Shown in pieces: positions 25,963 through 33,868 of a stretch of 64,000 bases of DNA. The DNA is from Variovorax sp. EL159 (GTDB lineage: Bacteria > Pseudomonadota > Gammaproteobacteria > Burkholderiales > Burkholderiaceae_C), in contig NZ_FMUJ01000001.1 of assembly GCF_900100965.1 (NCBI RefSeq), forward strand, positions 358,272 to 422,271. The letters are read 5' to 3'. A model generated the notes under the pieces. The model saw only the letters and a program-made list of their open reading frames with translations, searched no databases and was not told where the DNA came from. Made by a program: the position numbers and the translations under genes. Each line of letters begins with the position of its first letter. Within the stretch, counting starts at the first letter, position 1.

Positions 25963-27306
25963 ATGAAGCACGCATCCGTCGGGGGTTTCCTGGCACATGT
26001 CGCACAACGCAACCCCGGACAGCCCGAGTACCTGCAGGCCGTGACCGAAGTGATGGAAAGCCTCTGGCCGTACATCGAGCAGCACCCCAAGTACACCGGC
26101 CACAGCCTGCTGGAGCGCCTCGTGGAGCCCGAGCGCGTGATCATGTTCCGCGTGTCCTGGGTCGACGACCACGGCGAAGTGCAGGTCAACCGGGGCTTTC
26201 GCATCCAGCACAGCCTGGCCATCGGGCCGTACAAGGGCGGCTTGCGCTTCCACCCGTCGGTCAACCTGTCGATCCTCAAGTTCCTGGCTTTCGAGCAGAC
26301 CTTCAAGAACGCGCTGACCACGCTGCCCATGGGCGGCGGCAAGGGCGGCGCCGACTTCGACCCGAAGGGCAAGAGCCAGGGCGAGGTGATGCGTTTCTGC
26401 CAGGCCTTCGTGAGCGAACTGTTCCGCCACATCGGCTCCGACACCGACGTGCCCGCGGGCGACGTGGGCGTGGGCGGGCGCGAAGTCGGCTTCATGGCCG
26501 GCATGGTCAAGAAGCTCACCAACCGTGCCGATTGCGTCTTCACCGGCAAGGGCCTGAGCTTCGGCGGCTCGCTGATCCGGCCCGAGGCCACCGGCTACGG
26601 CAATGTCTACTTCGCGCAGGAAATGCTCAAGCGCAAGGGCCGCAGCTTCGAGGGCATGCGCGTGAGCGTCTCGGGCGCGGGCAACGTGGCGCAGTACACG
26701 ATCGAGAAGGCCATGGCGCTGGGCGCGAAGGTCGTCACCGTGTCGGACTCCAGCGGCACCGTGGTCGACGAAGACGGCTTCACCACCGAAAAGCTGGCCG
26801 TGCTGATGGACGTGAAGAACCACCTCTACGGCCGCGTGAGCGACTACGCCGAGCGCACCGGCACGCGCTTCGTGGCCGGCGCGACGCCATGGCACGTGCC
26901 GGTCGATGTCGCGTTGCCGAGCGCAACGCAGAACGAACTCAACGAAGAAGACGCACGCACGCTGGTGAAGAACGGCGTGATCTGCGTGGCCGAAGGCGCG
27001 AACATGCCTTCGACCATGGAGGCCGTGAAAGTGCTCGAAGGCCACGGCGTGCTGTATGCGCCCGGCAAGGCGAGCAACGCGGGTGGCGTGGCGACGTCGG
27101 GGCTCGAGATGAGCCAGAACGCCGCGCGCCTGTCATGGACGCGCGACGAGGTCGATGCGCGCCTGCTGCAGATCATGCAGGGCATCCACGAGTCTTGCCT
27201 GCACTACGGTGCGCGCAAGGATGGCAGCGTGAGCTATGTCGATGGCGCGAACATCGCAGGCTTCGTGCGCGTGGCCGATGCGATGCTGGCGCAGGGCGTG
27301 GTCTGA
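25963..27306 (+). CDS. gdhA: NADP-specific glutamate dehydrogenase
   Basis: A 447-residue hexameric-type glutamate dehydrogenase. Motifs include GPYKGGLRFHPSVN, LPMGGGKGGADFDPKG with the catalytic Lys, the Asp of VPAGDVGVGGREVG, and the nucleotide-binding fingerprint SVSGAGNVAQYTIEK. The length and the SDSSGTVVDEDG segment after the Rossmann strand fit the NADP-dependent biosynthetic class. It assimilates ammonia into glutamate when nitrogen is plentiful, complementing the glnA system 10 kb upstream. GAAGGATTGGA precedes the ATG. Confidence 0.96.
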   Translation: MKHASVGGFLAHVAQRNPGQPEYLQAVTEVMESLWPYIEQHPKYTGHSLLERLVEPERVIMFRVSWVDDHGEVQVNRGFRIQHSLAIGPYKGGLRFHPSVNLSILKFLAFEQTFKNALTTLPMGGGKGGADFDPKGKSQGEVMRFCQAFVSELFRHIGSDTDVPAGDVGVGGREVGFMAGMVKKLTNRADCVFTGKGLSFGGSLIRPEATGYGNVYFAQEMLKRKGRSFEGMRVSVSGAGNVAQYTIEKAMALGAKVVTVSDSSGTVVDEDGFTTEKLAVLMDVKNHLYGRVSDYAERTGTRFVAGATPWHVPVDVALPSATQNELNEEDARTLVKNGVICVAEGANMPSTMEAVKVLEGHGVLYAPGKASNAGGVATSGLEMSQNAARLSWTRDEVDARLLQIMQGIHESCLHYGARKDGSVSYVDGANIAGFVRVADAMLAQGVV

Positions 27307-27342
27307 GGCGCTTGCTTGGCCTTGACTGGGTGGCCCGGTCGG

Positions 27343-27582
27343 TCAGAGTTCGATGAACGCCGAGGTGGCCTTGTTCAGGGCCAGTTTTCCCTTGGCGGTG
27401 ATCGACTCCACCTGGGCCAGCTGACGGATCGCGCGCGCGTCGGGCGCGCGGTCCGAAGGCGGAATGAATGCGGTCACCAGCTCGGCCGCACGCAGCACGC
27501 GCAGCCTGTCGATGTCTGCGGGCGTGTGGACGACGTATGGCAATTTCTGCTCGGAGAGCACCCGAAGAAATTCCATGGACAT
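27343..27582 (-). CDS. Hypothetical protein, 79 aa
   Basis: A 79-residue soluble protein starting MSMEFLRVLSEQKLPYVV. It is mostly helical with a central TPADIDRLRVLRAAELVTAFIPP segment, and it has good coding composition and AAGGAGACGG upstream of the ATG. No family is recognised. It is on the same strand as merR (50 bases downstream of it), so it may be read from the merR promoter. Confidence 0.6.
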   Translation of the reverse strand: MSMEFLRVLSEQKLPYVVHTPADIDRLRVLRAAELVTAFIPPSDRAPDARAIRQLAQVESITAKGKLALNKATSAFIEL

Positions 27583-27632
27583 GGTCCGTCTCCTTGTCGT
27601 GATGGCGGTCCGGACATTTTGCGCACAAACAA

Positions 27633-28127
27633 TTAGCCGTGCCTAATCCCTGCGGTGCGCATGCCTTTCGCAGCGTGTACCGAAGTGTTCTTTTCGTTTT
27701 TCGCTCGAGACGAAGGTGCCAGTTTGTTTCTGGCGCTTGCCATGCTGTCGGCCAGCGTGGCTGGGTCCGCGCATTCACCCTGCGACCAGGTGTCGCGCAG
27801 CGTGGCGCGGATGGTGGCGAGGTCCTGGCGCTGCACGCGCAGGCCGGCCATGAGCTTGTCGATCTCGCGCACGCGGGCGTCGAGACGTTCGAGCAAGTCA
27901 TCGCGTGAAAAATCTTCGCTGCCTGCGAATGCGCTGCGCAAACTGTCGAGCGAGAACCCGAGGTTCTGCGCGATCTGGACGAGCTGCAGTCGCTTCAGCG
28001 CAGCATCGGAGTAAATGCGGTATCCGTTCGCGCCGCGCTCGGGCGGCGGCAGCAGCCCGCTTTGTTCATAGAAGCGGATGGCCGAGGCGGCCATGCCGGT
28101 TTTGTTTGCCAATTCGCCGATTTTCAT
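27633..28127 (-). CDS. MerR family transcriptional regulator
   Basis: A 164-residue MerR-type regulator. The N-terminal winged helix reads MKIGELANKTGMAASAIRFYEQSGLL, then comes NGYRIYSDAALKRLQLVQIAQNLGFSLD and a dimerisation coiled coil (residues about 75-115). The C-terminal tail is polar with a single Cys (GECADP), so a SoxR-like iron-sulfur site or a metal site is unlikely. It is divergent from the Old Yellow Enzyme relative at 28197, and the gap holds a MerR-style promoter and dyad (28133-28163). Confidence 0.92.
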   Translation of the reverse strand: MKIGELANKTGMAASAIRFYEQSGLLPPPERGANGYRIYSDAALKRLQLVQIAQNLGFSLDSLRSAFAGSEDFSRDDLLERLDARVREIDKLMAGLRVQRQDLATIRATLRDTWSQGECADPATLADSMASARNKLAPSSRAKNEKNTSVHAAKGMRTAGIRHG

Positions 28128-28132
28128 GGGGC

Positions 28133-28163
28133 TTGACCTTCAAGTTGGCTTGAATCTTAGCAT
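28133..28163 (+). promoter_or_regulatory. MerR-type promoter with operator dyad
   Basis: TTGACC (28133-28138) and TAGCAT (28158-28163) are separated by 19 bases, the over-long spacer typical of MerR-controlled promoters. Inside it lies the perfect inverted repeat TTCAAG-TTGG-CTTGAA (28139-28154). It should drive the flavin oxidoreductase gene, with activation by DNA twisting as in other MerR systems. Confidence 0.75.
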
Positions 28164-28196
28164 CGGCTTTTCATGACTTGCTACGTGCTCTCGGAC

Positions 28197-29438
28197 ATGA
28201 CCTCATCGCTGCTCTTTTCTCCGCTGACCCTGCCCAACGGCAGCCTCCTTCCCAACCGCCTGGCCAAGGCCGCCATGGAAGAGAACATGGCCGAGGCCGG
28301 GCAGTTGCCCGGCGCGGCACTTCATGACCTCTACCGCGTCTGGGCGCAGGGCGGGGCAGGGTTGCTCATCACCGGCAACGTGATGATCGACGGCCGCGCA
28401 CTCACAGGGCCGGGTGGCGTCGTCCTGGAAGCGGGCACTCCGCTTGCGCCTTTCAGGCAATGGGCCGAGGCGGCCCGCAGCGGTGGCGCACAGGTATGGA
28501 TGCAGATCAATCATCCGGGCCGCCAGGTCCGCGCGAACATGGGTGGCATGGCGTGGGCGCCGTCGTCGGTGGCGCTGGATCTGGGCAAGCACAGCAAGCT
28601 CTTCGTGCAGCCCAAGGCCATGAGCGACGCGGAGATTGCCGAGACCGTCGAACGCTTCGCCGCCACGGCGCAGGCGGCCGAGCGTGCGGGCTTTACCGGC
28701 GTGCAGATCCATGCGGCGCACGGCTACCTGCTCTCGCAGTTCCTCTCGCCGCTGACCAACCAGCGCGCCGACCAATGGGGCGGAAGCCTGGGGAACCGCG
28801 CGCGGCTTCTGCTCGATGTGGTTCGCGCCGTGCGGGCCCGCGTCGCACCGGGCTTCTCGGTGGCGGTGAAACTGAACTCCGCCGATTTCCAGCGTGGCGG
28901 TTTTTCGGAGAACGACGCGAAGCAGGTCATCCTGTGGCTCAACGAATTGCCCGTGGACCTGGTCGAACTGTCCGGTGGCAGCTACGAAAGCCCGGCGATG
29001 CAGGGCCGTGCCGCCGATGGCCGCACCCTGGCACGCGAGGCGTACTTCCTGGACTTCGCGAAAGAACTGGCCGCCGTCGCGCGCATGCCTGTGATGACCA
29101 CGGGCGGCATCGTCCGCCGGGCGGTGGCCGAGCAGGTGCTGGCCAGCGGCGTCGCGGTGGTCGGCATGGCCACCGCGCTGGCGGTTGCGCCCGACCTGCC
29201 CGCGCGCTGGCAAGCCGGCGAAGACCGGGCGGTGCAAGGGCCGCAGGTCGATTGGAAAGACCAGGTCATGGCGGCAGTCGCGCGCATGGCATTGGTCAAG
29301 CGCCGCCTGCGCAGCTTGCGTCCCGGCCGCACCCAGGCCGCGCGGCATTCGCCGTTCGCGACCTTGTTGATGGATCAGCTTCGCACGGGCAGGTTGACGC
29401 GTCGCTACCGGCGCTGGTACGCCGCGCGCGCGGCCTGA
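28197..29438 (+). CDS. NADH:flavin oxidoreductase, Old Yellow Enzyme family
   Basis: A 413-residue FMN-dependent TIM-barrel enzyme. FSPLTLPNGSLLPNRLAKAAM at the start, QINHPGRQ (FMN contact), the substrate-binding HAAHGYLLSQFLSPLTNQR and the late MTTGGIVRR phosphate loop are all present. The family reduces activated C=C bonds of enones or nitro compounds. The ATG at 28197 is favoured; the one at 28173 lies only ten bases past the likely -10 box. Control by the divergent MerR protein suggests induction by an electrophile, which is inference. Confidence 0.9.
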   Translation: MTSSLLFSPLTLPNGSLLPNRLAKAAMEENMAEAGQLPGAALHDLYRVWAQGGAGLLITGNVMIDGRALTGPGGVVLEAGTPLAPFRQWAEAARSGGAQVWMQINHPGRQVRANMGGMAWAPSSVALDLGKHSKLFVQPKAMSDAEIAETVERFAATAQAAERAGFTGVQIHAAHGYLLSQFLSPLTNQRADQWGGSLGNRARLLLDVVRAVRARVAPGFSVAVKLNSADFQRGGFSENDAKQVILWLNELPVDLVELSGGSYESPAMQGRAADGRTLAREAYFLDFAKELAAVARMPVMTTGGIVRRAVAEQVLASGVAVVGMATALAVAPDLPARWQAGEDRAVQGPQVDWKDQVMAAVARMALVKRRLRSLRPGRTQAARHSPFATLLMDQLRTGRLTRRYRRWYAARAA

Positions 29439-29458
29439 ACTGCGCGGCTAGTGGGAGG

Positions 29459-30580
29459 CTATCGGGCGGCCTGCATCGGCCAGGCGGTCGTATCGGGCGG
29501 CAGGATGTGCCAGAGCGCGGGGTCGACGCCTTCGAAGGTCGCGCGATAGCGGTCCGAGCGGCGGTCTTCGCCGGTCACGTCGCGGATCACGATGCCGTCG
29601 ATGCGGCCCGGATGCGCCCGCATCACCTGCGCGTAGATCTCCGGATCGGCCTCGCCCGAGTCGCCCACCAGCACGAAGCGCCGCTGCGGGAATTCGGTGA
29701 ACAGGCGCTCGATCACGCCGAGCTTGTGCGCGCGCGAATCTTCAGCGCCGGGGACCAGCGTGCGCCACGTCGTGCTCTCGCGCAGGTGCATGCTGCCGGC
29801 GGGAAAGTCGGCGCTGCGAATGAAATCCGAGAGCGCCGGATAAAGTTGGATCGGGCTGGCCGACAGGTAATGAAAGCGCGTGCCGGGTGTCTTCGCCAAT
29901 GCGCGGTAATAGGCCGCCATGCCGGGCGTGGCCTCGAAGCGGCGCGCGAAGGTGTTGAGCAGCATCTCGCGCCGGTCGCGCACCTGCGTGTGCTTGATGG
30001 TGTCGTCGATGTCCGAAATGATCGACACGCCTTGCGCGGGCACGATCAGCGCCTGGCCCCTGAAGCGATGCAGCAGTTCGCCGGGGCCTGTCACGCCATG
30101 GAACAGCTGCCACTCCTGCGATGCCGATGCGGGCGGTGCGTCGATCACCAGGCGCAGGTTGCTGCGGCCGTCCTTGCCCGAGGGCGGCATCGCGGTGCGG
30201 CCCGGTACGCCGTCGAAAACGATGTCGATCCGCTTGTCTTCTTCGGACTCGGCATGGAACAGCGCGGTGCGCTGGTTGAAGCGCAGGCGCGCGGCGGGCG
30301 AGAGCTTCTTCAGGTTCAGGCCCAGGTAGCGCGCCAGGGCCGTGTTCAGCCCCCAGCGGTGCTCGCGCTCGAAGATCCAGGCATGAACATCGACTTCGAG
30401 CCGGCCATCGGCGGTGGGGCGTGCGGTGCCCGTCATGAAGAGCGCTTCTTCGTCTGGCGCGAGCGGTTCCGCGGCGCACAGTGCCTGCAGCGGCGCCAGG
30501 CCGGCGAGCAGTGCCGCACCCGTCAGCACGGACCGGCGCCGAAGGCCCGGAGGTGCCGATGGGCGGGCGCCGTCGCTCAT
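29459..30580 (-). CDS. APP1-type phosphatidate phosphatase domain protein (DUF2183)
   Basis: A 373-residue exported protein. The N-terminus RRRSVLTGAALLAGLAP looks like a Tat or Sec signal. The C-terminal half holds the HAD-like APP1 catalytic domain: SIISDIDDTIKHTQV supplies the DxDDT nucleophile motif, FHYLSASP is motif II and FVLVGDSGEADPEIY is motif III. Yeast APP1 dephosphorylates phosphatidic acid; bacterial members are poorly studied. Its start overlaps the folA stop (ATGA), placing it last in a thyA-folA-APP1 operon, an unexpected partner for folate genes. Confidence 0.85.
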   Translation of the reverse strand: MSDGARPSAPPGLRRRSVLTGAALLAGLAPLQALCAAEPLAPDEEALFMTGTARPTADGRLEVDVHAWIFEREHRWGLNTALARYLGLNLKKLSPAARLRFNQRTALFHAESEEDKRIDIVFDGVPGRTAMPPSGKDGRSNLRLVIDAPPASASQEWQLFHGVTGPGELLHRFRGQALIVPAQGVSIISDIDDTIKHTQVRDRREMLLNTFARRFEATPGMAAYYRALAKTPGTRFHYLSASPIQLYPALSDFIRSADFPAGSMHLRESTTWRTLVPGAEDSRAHKLGVIERLFTEFPQRRFVLVGDSGEADPEIYAQVMRAHPGRIDGIVIRDVTGEDRRSDRYRATFEGVDPALWHILPPDTTAWPMQAAR

Positions 30581-31098
30581 GTGTGCGTGGAAGCGACGCG
30601 CTCGTAGGTGACGAAGCTGAAGGGCAGGCCATCCTTGGCCGAGACGTGCGACTCGCGTTGCGTCTCGCGCCATGCGGCGGCGGCGAGTACCGGTGCGTGG
30701 GCATCGCCTTCGTAGTCGCGCGCGATCTCGGTCACGACCGCGCGCTGCGCAAGGGGCTCGGCCTCGGCGTAGATCTGCGCGCCGCCGATCACCCACACGT
30801 CCTGCGGCTGCTGCTGCGCGCAGAGTGCGAATGCTTCCTGGAGGCTGCCCACGCGATGTGCGCCTTCGGCCTGCCAGTCGGCCTGCCGCGTCACCACGAT
30901 GTTCTGACGGCCCGGCAGCGGCCGGAAGCGCGGCGGCAGCGAATCCCAGGTCTTGCGGCCCATGATCACCGGCGCGCCGGCGGTCTGCTGCTTGAAGTGC
31001 GCCATGTCTTCCGACAAGTGCCAGGGGATGGTGTTGTTGGCACCGATCACGCCATTGGCGGCGCGGGCAAAGATGAGGTTGATGCGGGGCGTGCTCAT
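30577..31098 (-). CDS. folA: Dihydrofolate reductase
   Basis: A 173-residue chromosomal-type dihydrofolate reductase: NLIFARAANGVIGANNTIPW at the N-terminus with the substrate-binding region, HLSEDMAHFK with the acidic residue at the usual position, GRKTWDSLP and WVIGGAQIYAEA for NADPH. It regenerates tetrahydrofolate after thymidylate synthase. Five bases separate it from the thyA stop, and it overlaps the APP1 gene by four. Confidence 0.95.
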   Translation of the reverse strand: MSTPRINLIFARAANGVIGANNTIPWHLSEDMAHFKQQTAGAPVIMGRKTWDSLPPRFRPLPGRQNIVVTRQADWQAEGAHRVGSLQEAFALCAQQQPQDVWVIGGAQIYAEAEPLAQRAVVTEIARDYEGDAHAPVLAAAAWRETQRESHVSAKDGLPFSFVTYERVASTHT

Positions 31099-31103
31099 CG
31101 CGC

Positions 31104-31946
31104 TCACACCGCCACGGGCGCCTTGATCGGGTCGCCGTGCCGGTAGTCGAGCACTTCGAAGTCTTCGTACTGGTAGTCGAAGATCGAAGCCGGCTTGCGC
31201 TTGATGTTCAGCGTGGGGTAGGGGTAAGGCGTACGGCTCAGTTGCAGCGCGACCTGCTCGGCGTGGTTGCTGTAGATGTGGCAATCGCCGCCGGTCCAGA
31301 TGAAGTCGCCCACGTCGAGGTCGCACTGCTGCGCCACCATGTGCGTGAGCAGCGCGTAGCTGGCGATGTTGAAGGGCACGCCCAGGAAGATGTCGGCGCT
31401 GCGCTGGTAGAGCTGGCAGCTCAGCTTACCGCGCTCGCCGGGTGCCTGCGCCGGTGCCACGTAGAACTGGAAGAACGCATGGCAGGGCATGAGCGCCATC
31501 TTCGACAGCTCGGCCACGTTCCATGCGCTCACGATGATGCGGCGCGAATCGGGGTTGGTCTTCAGCGTCTTGATGACGTCGGAGATCTGGTCGATGTGGC
31601 CGCCGTCGGGCGTGGGCCAGCTGCGCCATTGCACGCCATACACGGGGCCCAGGTCGCCGTCTTCGCGTGCCCATTCGTCCCAGATGGTGACGCCGCGCTC
31701 CTTGAGCCAGTTGTTGTTGCTCGAGCCGGTCAGGAACCACAGCAGTTCCTGGATGATGGATTTCAGGTGCACCTTCTTCGTGGTCACCAGCGGAAAGCCT
31801 TCATTCAAATCGAAGCGCATCTGGTGGCCGAACACGCTCTTGGTGCCCGTGCCGGTGCGGTCGCTTTTCTGCACGCCGTGGGTGTCCACGTGGCGCATGA
31901 AGTCTTCGTACTGGGAGCGGACGGGGCGGTGGGGCGTGGAAGTCAT
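31104..31946 (-). CDS. thyA: Thymidylate synthase
   Basis: A 280-residue ThyA. Catalytic Cys155 is in [11 protein letters not shown], the phosphate-binding arginines are in SDRTGTGT and [10 protein letters not shown], and [21 protein letters not shown] carries the dUMP-binding residues. It makes dTMP from dUMP using methylene-tetrahydrofolate. The start at 31946 gives the family N-terminus with [11 protein letters not shown]; the longer open frame upstream overlaps the divergent nitrile hydratase gene. It is the first gene of thyA-folA-APP1. Confidence 0.97.
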   Translation of the reverse strand: MTSTPHRPVRSQYEDFMRHVDTHGVQKSDRTGTGTKSVFGHQMRFDLNEGFPLVTTKKVHLKSIIQELLWFLTGSSNNNWLKERGVTIWDEWAREDGDLGPVYGVQWRSWPTPDGGHIDQISDVIKTLKTNPDSRRIIVSAWNVAELSKMALMPCHAFFQFYVAPAQAPGERGKLSCQLYQRSADIFLGVPFNIASYALLTHMVAQQCDLDVGDFIWTGGDCHIYSNHAEQVALQLSRTPYPYPTLNIKRKPASIFDYQYEDFEVLDYRHGDPIKAPVAV

Positions 31947-32021
31947 GAGAGAAAGAAGGGTGTCTGGCGGGCCGGGGCCGGGTGTTTCGAATTTTAAGTG
32001 CCTGGGCTTAGCATGGCGGGC

Positions 32022-32687
32022 ATGAGCCAAGACCACCCCACGAACGGCCACGAACACGCCCATGGCGATGACCACGGCCATGACCACAGCGAACTCGGCG
32101 AGATGGACCTGCGCGTCCGCGCGCTCGAAAGCGTGCTGACGCAAAAGGGCTACATCGACCCCGCCGCACTCGATGCGCTGATCGACACCTACCAGACCCG
32201 CATCGGCCCGCGCAACGGCGCGCGCGTGGTGGCACGGGCCTGGGTCGATCCAGCCTTTCGCGAATGGCTGCTGGCCGACGCCACGGCGGCCATCGCCTCG
32301 CTGGGCTACACGGGGCGGCAGGGCGAACACATGGTGGCGGTCGAAAACACCGACGAACTGCATCACATGGTGGTCTGCACGCTGTGCAGCTGCTACCCGT
32401 GGCCGGTGCTGGGCCTGCCGCCCACCTGGTACAAGAGCGCGCCGTACCGCTCGCGGGTCGTCAAGGACCCGCGCGGCGTGCTGGCCGATTTCGGCGTGAC
32501 GCTGCCCGACAGCACGCGCATCCGCGTGTGGGATTCGACCGCCGAGGTGCGCTACCTCGTGATTCCGCAACGCCCGCCAGGCACCGGCGATCTGGGCGAA
32601 GACGAACTGGCCGCGCTGGTCTCGCGCGATTCGATGATCGGCACGCGGCTGGTCGAAGCGCCCGCCGAACAGGGGAGCCCCGCATGA
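32022..32687 (+). CDS. nthA: Nitrile hydratase alpha subunit, cobalt type
   Basis: A 221-residue alpha subunit. The metal centre is V-C-T-L-C-S-C at residues 118-124 (Cys119, Cys122, Cys124); Thr at the second place marks the cobalt rather than the iron class. The enzyme hydrates nitriles to amides, and the cysteines are normally oxidised to sulfenic/sulfinic acid. The N-terminus carries seven histidines in its first 22 residues, as in the Comamonas cobalt enzyme, possibly for metal loading. The start at 32022 is preferred over GTG/ATG codons at 31998 and 32013. It overlaps the beta gene by ATGA. Confidence 0.95.
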   Translation: MSQDHPTNGHEHAHGDDHGHDHSELGEMDLRVRALESVLTQKGYIDPAALDALIDTYQTRIGPRNGARVVARAWVDPAFREWLLADATAAIASLGYTGRQGEHMVAVENTDELHHMVVCTLCSCYPWPVLGLPPTWYKSAPYRSRVVKDPRGVLADFGVTLPDSTRIRVWDSTAEVRYLVIPQRPPGTGDLGEDELAALVSRDSMIGTRLVEAPAEQGSPA

Positions 32688-33349
32688 GCTACGCCACCAA
32701 GGCAGACCTCGGCGGCCAGCCGGGCTTCGGGCCGGTCACGCCCGAGCCCGAAGGCGAGTTGTTCCATGCCGCATGGGAGCCGCGCGCGCTGGCGCTCACG
32801 TTGGCCATGGGCGCGACCGGCTCGTGGAACATCGATGCGAGCCGCGCCGTGCGCGAGACGCTGCCCGACTACCGCGACCTGAGCTACTACCAGATCTGGC
32901 TCGCCGCGCTGGAGCAGTTGATGCTGCAGCGTGGGCAGATATTTCCCGACGAGATCGCGGCCGGCGAAATGCGCCACGCGGCCGCGCCCGTCGCACGTGT
33001 GCTGCAGGCCGCGAACGTGCCGGCCGTGTTGGCCAAGGGCTCGGCGACCGAACGCCCCGCGACGAGTCCTGCACGCTTTGCCATCGGCCAGCCGGTGCGC
33101 ATGCATCGGGGCAAGGTCGACCACCACACGCGGCTGCCTGGCTATGTGCAGGGCAAGCGGGGTGTGATCGAGCATCTGCATGGCGCGCACGTCTTCGCCG
33201 ATGCCAATGCGCAGGGCCTGGGCGAGCAGCCGCAGTGGCTGTACACGGTGGTCTTCGATGAAGCCGAGCTGTGGGGCGACGGTGCACCGCGCCAGAACCT
33301 CTCGGTGTCCGTCGATGCGTGGGAGAGCTATCTGGAGGCGGTCGCATGA
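32684..33349 (+). CDS. nthB: Nitrile hydratase beta subunit
   Basis: A 221-residue beta subunit with the N-terminal helical region ([33 protein letters not shown]) and the C-terminal SH3-like barrel that starts near [12 protein letters not shown] and includes [22 protein letters not shown]. It pairs with the alpha subunit and lines the active site. ATGA overlaps on both sides couple alpha, beta and the accessory protein. Confidence 0.94.
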   Translation: MSYATKADLGGQPGFGPVTPEPEGELFHAAWEPRALALTLAMGATGSWNIDASRAVRETLPDYRDLSYYQIWLAALEQLMLQRGQIFPDEIAAGEMRHAAAPVARVLQAANVPAVLAKGSATERPATSPARFAIGQPVRMHRGKVDHHTRLPGYVQGKRGVIEHLHGAHVFADANAQGLGEQPQWLYTVVFDEAELWGDGAPRQNLSVSVDAWESYLEAVA

Positions 33350-33729
33350 AGCGCGACGACATGCCGCACAACGGCGTGCCGCTGACGCCCGGCATGCCCC
33401 GCGATGCCGATGGTCCGGTGTTCAATGCGCCATGGGAAGCCCAGGCCTTCGCGATGACGCTCGCGTTGCATGAAGGTGGCTTGTTCACATGGACCGAATG
33501 GGCCGAGGCGCTGGCCATGCAGATTTCGGCTGCGCAGGCCGCGGGCGACCCGGACACCGGTGAGACCTACTACCGGCACTGGCTTGCTGCACTGGAGCAT
33601 CTGGTGGCGCACAAGGGCGCCAGCTCCGGCGATGAACTCGAACGCTATCGCCATGCCTGGGACCATGCGGCCGATCGCACGCCGCATGGGCAGCCGATCG
33701 AGTTGCGCGGCGAAGACTTTCCGAGCTGA
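33346..33729 (+). CDS. Nitrile hydratase accessory (activator) protein
   Basis: A 127-residue protein resembling the N-terminal half of the beta subunit (FNAPWEAQAFAMTLALHEGGLFTWTEWAEAL...YYRHWLAALEHLVAHKG). This is the small self-subunit-swapping activator type (p14K/NhlE) that delivers cobalt-loaded alpha subunit to beta. Neither an amidase nor a cobalt transporter follows, so the amide product must be handled by genes elsewhere. A palindromic repeat region follows the stop. Confidence 0.9.
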   Translation: MKRDDMPHNGVPLTPGMPRDADGPVFNAPWEAQAFAMTLALHEGGLFTWTEWAEALAMQISAAQAAGDPDTGETYYRHWLAALEHLVAHKGASSGDELERYRHAWDHAADRTPHGQPIELRGEDFPS

Positions 33730-33743
33730 GCTGGTTTGTCTTG

Positions 33744-33857
33744 CTCCTTCCCCCTCTGGGGGAAGGTTGGGATGGGGGCTGCCCCCGCATTGGCGGCAGC
33801 TTTGATGTGAACGCCGCCGTGCCCCCACCCCGGCCCTCCCCCAGCGGGGGAGGGAGG
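33744..33857. repeat. REP-like intergenic inverted repeat
   Basis: Two C/G-rich palindromic arms face each other across about 40 bases. The left arm contains CTTCCCCCTCTGGGGGAAGG and then GGGATGGGGGC; the right arm contains GCCCCCACCCC and then CTCCCCCAGCGGGGGAGGG. Each arm is itself a hairpin, and the two are inverted relative to each other. This is the form of the repetitive extragenic palindromes common in Burkholderiales. It lies between convergent genes and may also act as a transcription stop. Confidence 0.75.
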
Positions 33858-33868
33858 AATGCAAAGAC

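Noticed and set aside
28173..28196. The upstream ATG at 28173 as the start of the flavin oxidoreductase
   Set aside because: It lies only ten bases after the predicted -10 box, and the extra eight residues do not resemble the family N-terminus.
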